Assembly: GCF_963576675.1 (NCBI RefSeq) | Contig: NC_088918.1 | Location: forward strand, 56,439,501 to 56,503,500 | Direction: 5' to 3' | Origin: Euphorbia lathyris | Taxonomy: Eukaryota; Streptophyta; Magnoliopsida; Malpighiales; Euphorbiaceae | DNA: 64,000 nucleotides | Shown here: positions 60,432 to 64,000 of the stretch, one piece after another | Layout of the letters: every line of letters begins with the position of its first letter | How positions within the stretch are numbered: position 1 is the first letter of the stretch | Notes under the pieces: generated by a model | The model's input: the letters and a program-made list of their open reading frames with translations, nothing else | The model's database searches: none | What the model was told of the DNA's origin: nothing | Program-made: the position numbers and the translations under genes

Positions 60432-61560
60432 ATGGACTTTTTTGTTTGGAATGTTAGAGGTGCGGCTAGCAAGGCGACCCGCATCCATGTTAATGATCTT
60501 ATTAAGCAATTTAATCCTTCTTGTTTTTCTCTTCTTGAAACCAAGGTTAGTGGTTCTAAAGCAGATGGGGTGGTTAAAATGTTTAAGAATTGGAATTGTG
60601 TCAGATCGGAGGCGACTGGTCGGGCAGGGGGGATTTGGGTTTTTTGGAAGCCAGGTCGTGTTAATATTGATATTATCAGTATAGATAATCAATTCATTCA
60701 TAGTAAGGTGTGTTATCCTGGCAATAAACCTTTTTTTTGTTACCTTTGTCTATGCCGATCCTGTTTTGACTAACCGGAAAAGGCTTTGGGAGATCCTATA
60801 CTCTATTAGTACAAGCATGGTGGATGCTTGGATGGTTGCTGGGGACTTTAATGATATTGCCCTGATGAGTGATCAGAAAGGGGGAGGTAATCATTATGTC
60901 AACCGGTGCCTTAACCATAAGCAGAATATGGATTTATGCGGGCTGTCTGACCTGGGAGCTGCTGGCCACAAGTTTACTTGGAAAAGGAATAGCGTGTTTG
61001 TTCGCTTGGACAAAATGTATGTGAATGTTGCGGCTATTTGTAGATTTCCCGAGGTGAACGTGTTGAATCTCCCTTTCCGTCATTCTGACCACTGTCCTAT
61101 CCTCGTCAATCTGGTTAAATGTCGGCATAAAGGGAATAGACCTTTTAGGTACCTTGTTGCCTGGGAATCTCATCCTGAGTTTAGGAATTTTGTTAAAGAT
61201 AATTGGCAGCCTCATTCTAATGTTCTCCTCGCCACAGAGGGGTTTAGGAAGAATGTGGTGGGATGGAATAAAAACATCTTTGGCCATATTATCAGACGGA
61301 AAAGTAAACTTGTAAGAAGAATTGAGGGCATTCAACGCTGTTTGGAGATCCGTTTTGATCACAGTCTGAGTTGTCAGCTTAGATCCCTCCAGAACGAGCT
61401 GGAAGCTGTTCTTCGACAGGAAGAGCTTCTTTGGTTCCAGAAATCTAGGAAGGCTTGGATTAAGGACGGAGACCGAAATACCAGGTTTTTCCACCTCTCG
61501 ACTATTGTTAGGAGGCAGAGGAATCGGATCGATGCTATTAAAGATTCCAATGGAGACTAG
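60432..61560 (+). pseudogene. LINE ORF2, endonuclease domain
   Basis: MDFFVWNVRGAASKATRIHV is the start of an exonuclease-endonuclease-phosphatase domain: WNVRG, LLETKV (catalytic Glu), GRAGGIWVFW, VAGDFNDIAL and HSDHCPILV (catalytic Asp-His) are all present. A run of eight T at 60731-60738 carries one base too many and shifts the frame between the first and second piece (60432-60773 and 60766-61560). TAG at 61558-61560 interrupts the same frame that continues into the RT. Confidence 0.85.
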
Positions 61561-62964
61561 GTCTATGAGGATGAAAAGATTCGTCGCCTGTCCCTTGACT
61601 TCTACAAAGTCCTTTTTAAAGAGGACGAGGTGGATCTGGAGGATGCTATTAAAGAAGCTTTCCATCCTATCGACCAGAAAGAAATTGATCTGGCGTTCTC
61701 TAGTATTGGAGCCACTAAAGCTCCGGGGATCGATGGTATTCCTGCCAGTTTTTACCACAAACACTGGGACACTGTGAAGGAAGGCATCTACAGTTTTATT
61801 AAAGGTGTTTTCAGCGGTTCTAATGATATTAGACTGGTGAATAAAACCCTCCTGGTCCTGATCCCAAAAGTTGAAAAACCTTCCTCCTTTTTGCAGATGA
61901 GGCCGATTAGTCTTTGCAATGTGTTATACAAAGCTATCACTAAGATTGTGGCTAATAGGATCCAGCGTATTCTTCTTGAGATTATAGGCCATAACCAAGG
62001 CAGCTTTGTCCCTGGCAGGCAAATGATGGACAATGTGGTTATCGCCCAGGAAATGGTTCATTCCATGAAAATGAAGAAGGGTAAGAAAGGGTTTGTGGCG
62101 CTCAAGCTGGATCTGGAGAAAGCTTATGACCGTTTAAACTGGAGTTTTCTTCTGGATAGTTTGAAGAAAGCTGGTATCCCGGAGAGCTGGAGGAATTTGA
62201 TTGAGGATTGCATTTCCTCTCCTGTTTTCCAGGTTATGATCAATGGAGATATGTCTGATGAGTTCTCTCCCTCCAGGGGAATCCGTCAAGGAGATCCCAT
62301 GAGCCCCTTCCTTTTTGTTATTGCTATGGAAAGATTGTCGCACCTGATCCAAGAGGCTGTGAGCAAGGGGATTCTCCATCCTGTGTCCATCAACAAATTT
62401 TGCCCTCCTATTACCCATTTGTTCTTCGCTGATGATGTGATGCTCTTCGTGGAAGGGAATGAGGAGCAAATTAGTGTGGTAATGGATATCCTTAATTGTT
62501 TCTGTGCTGCTTCTGGCCAGAAGATTAATATCCAAAAGTCTCGGATGCTTTGCTCTAAAAACATGGACAGAGGCATTTGTAGAAGGCTGAGTGATCTTTC
62601 CGGCATTCCCCTTACTCACTCTTTGGGTAAGTATCTTGGGGTCCCTCTCCATAGCGACCGAGTCTCCAAAGCCTCCTTTAAAGAAACTTTAGACAAAACC
62701 AATGGTTTGTGTGCTAGTTGGAAAGCTAATTCTCTTTCCCTAGCAGGCCGTCTAACTTTAATCCAATCTGTCAATTGTGCGGCTCCTAATCATATCATGC
62801 AAGCCTGTAGACTGCCTGAGCCGGTCCTCAATGAGCTTGACAAAATCAACCGGCGTTTCCTTTGGGGAGAGTCTGGAGAAGGGAAAAAGATTCACCTTGT
62901 CCCTTGGAAGGAGGTCTGCCAGCCGAAAAGCAGGGGGGGGGGGTCTTGGTATAAGACAAGCTAA
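61561..62964 (+). pseudogene. LINE ORF2, reverse transcriptase domain
   Basis: The frame is in phase with the endonuclease except for the stop at 61558. APGIDGIPASFYHKHWD, LVLIPKVEKPSSFLQMRPIS, KLDLEKAYDRLNWSFL, SRGIRQGDPMSPFLFVIAM and HLFFADDVMLFVEG mark the fingers and palm of an L1 reverse transcriptase; FADD is the catalytic box. The domain is full length. A run of eleven G (62933-62943) shifts the frame at the end. Confidence 0.92.
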
Positions 62965-64000
62965 GGATAATAATAAAGTCCTTTTAATGAAGCTTCTCTG
63001 GAGAATGTGGCAATGCCCATCCTCTCTTTGGGTTCGTCTTCTCTGTGGCAAGTATCGGAAAGACAAAATCTTTGGTGGCCCTAAGGAGAGAGTTGTCAGT
63101 TGTTCCTTCCTCTGGAAAGGGCTTAGCGCTGTGTTTGCAGAGTTCTGCTCGGGGGTTGGTCTGGAGGTGGGTAATGTTAAGTCCATCAGCTTCTGATATG
63201 ATACTTGGATTGGTGACAAACCGCTTGTTGAGGTGTGTAGATCCCTCCCGCCTAGTAACATCCGTAACTGGAGAATTGCCGATGTGGTGGACTCTGAAGG
63301 AGACTGGATCTGGTCAAAGTTTGATACATTCTTTAGCCTGGAGACTCTCCTTAGAATTAGAGGAGTTAAGATTAGTAATCATGAGGAAGATAAGGATAGG
63401 CATTGCTGGGCCCTGACTACCAATGGCGCTTATTCTTGCAAGTCAGCCTTTGAAGCTTTTACCCATAACAGGGCCGATCCTCTTTCGGATACGTGGAAAT
63501 CCATTTGGGCACTTAAAATCCCTTACCGTATTAGGAGTTTCCTGTGGCTGGGAGTCAAGAACAGGTTGCTTACTAATTCGGATCAACACAGACGACACTT
63601 GGCGGATTCAGGAGCTTGTAGTAGATGCAGAGGCCATGATGAAACTTTGTGTCATGCTCTGAGGGATTGCTCTAAGAGTAAAGAGGTGTGGAAGAAAGTT
63701 ATCCCTCACCACATTCTTCCTTCCTTCATGGCCCACTCTGAGTATAACTGGTTCTCTGATGGTGTTAGTGGGAATTTATTGGCTAACATGGAGCATGGTG
63801 ACATTTTCTTTGCTATCATCTGTCACCAAATTTGGAAGTGGAGGAACGAGGAGATTTTTGCTGATAAAACTGTCTTTATTCCTGACTTACTTGATTTCTT
63901 CTCGAAAAAACTCTCTATTATTACTGAGAGCTTCAAAGGGGATCCCCTTGCCAGGTCTACCCAGAAAAGAGAGGTCCACCTCGTTGGATGGAGCAGGCCA
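62965..64000 (+). pseudogene. LINE ORF2, zf-RVT region, partial at the window edge
   Basis: After the G run the protein continues as LGIRQAKDNNKVLLMKLLWR. TGA at 63194-63196 interrupts a FxYDTWIGDKPL segment where Trp is usual. The zf-RVT motif follows (WKSIWALKIPYRIRSFLWLG, CSRCRGHDETLCHALRDC), then IWKWRNEEIF. The frame is open at 64000. Confidence 0.8.

Larger units (their letters stand above)
58345..64000 (+). mobile_element. Younger L1-type LINE, cut by the right edge of the window
   Basis: A GC-rich 5' part (58349-58870) is followed by ORF1 (58888-60396) and ORF2 (60432 onward) with endonuclease, reverse transcriptase and zf-RVT regions; RNase H and the 3' end would lie outside. The reading frames need only a few changes to be continuous, in contrast to the LINE next to it. 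The 5' end is placed where the AT-rich flank changes to GC-rich sequence. Confidence 0.85.

Noticed and set aside
1..64000. CRISPR arrays, operons or bacterial-type regulation
   Set aside because: The repeats seen are plant microsatellites and transposon repeats; introns and plant domains exclude a prokaryotic source.

Overview
The window is nuclear DNA from a flowering plant, most likely a eudicot. It is AT-rich, its genes have GT/AG introns and plant domain architectures, and it carries plant transposable elements of nearly every class: Ty1-copia, Athila/Tat-like Ty3-gypsy, L1-type LINEs, and Mutator-, hAT-, Harbinger- and Emigrant-like DNA elements. No bacterial, organellar or viral gene set is present. 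The species cannot be fixed from the sequence.

Only two loci look like ordinary working host genes, both on the + strand. One is a nine-exon gene at 31953-36479 for a C2/GRAM protein with two VASt-like lipid-transfer domains (1024 residues by my splice model). The other is a two-exon gene at 40982-43829 for a NIPP1-like FHA protein with an RVTF phosphatase-1 docking motif. A third multi-exon locus (1-4882, - strand, running off the left edge) encodes a protein with two successive Ulp1-like peptidase regions. It has two in-frame stops and is probably a decaying copy.

The rest is layered mobile DNA. From 5.6 to 10.6 kb lies a non-autonomous Athila-like element with an ORF1 reading frame and one LTR; a related solo LTR sits at 53.8-55.3 kb. 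A 5'-truncated LINE with target duplication lies at 11.9-12.9 kb. An Emigrant-like MITE (13.44-17.63 kb) is split by a 2.9-kb foldback element, whose arms carry tRNA-like A/B boxes, and by a gypsy gag fragment. From 17.8 to 30.4 kb, Mutator-like terminal repeats enclose a compound copia structure. Its two outermost LTRs face opposite ways, yet a perfect 5-bp duplication (GATAA) flanks the whole structure. Several MITEs, one nested in another with a perfect 8-bp duplication, lie at 30-46 kb. The right end holds an old LINE (49.6-58.2 kb) broken by two solo LTRs, then a much younger LINE (58.3 kb to the edge). Every identified in-frame stop in the young LINE's ORFs fits a TGG codon changed to TAG or TGA.

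No new enzymatic system was found. The observations most worth testing are the inverted-LTR copia compound, the tRNA-like boxes in the foldback arms, and the tandem peptidase gene. Exon boundaries, domains and element ends were read by eye from translations, splice motifs and repeats, with no database search.
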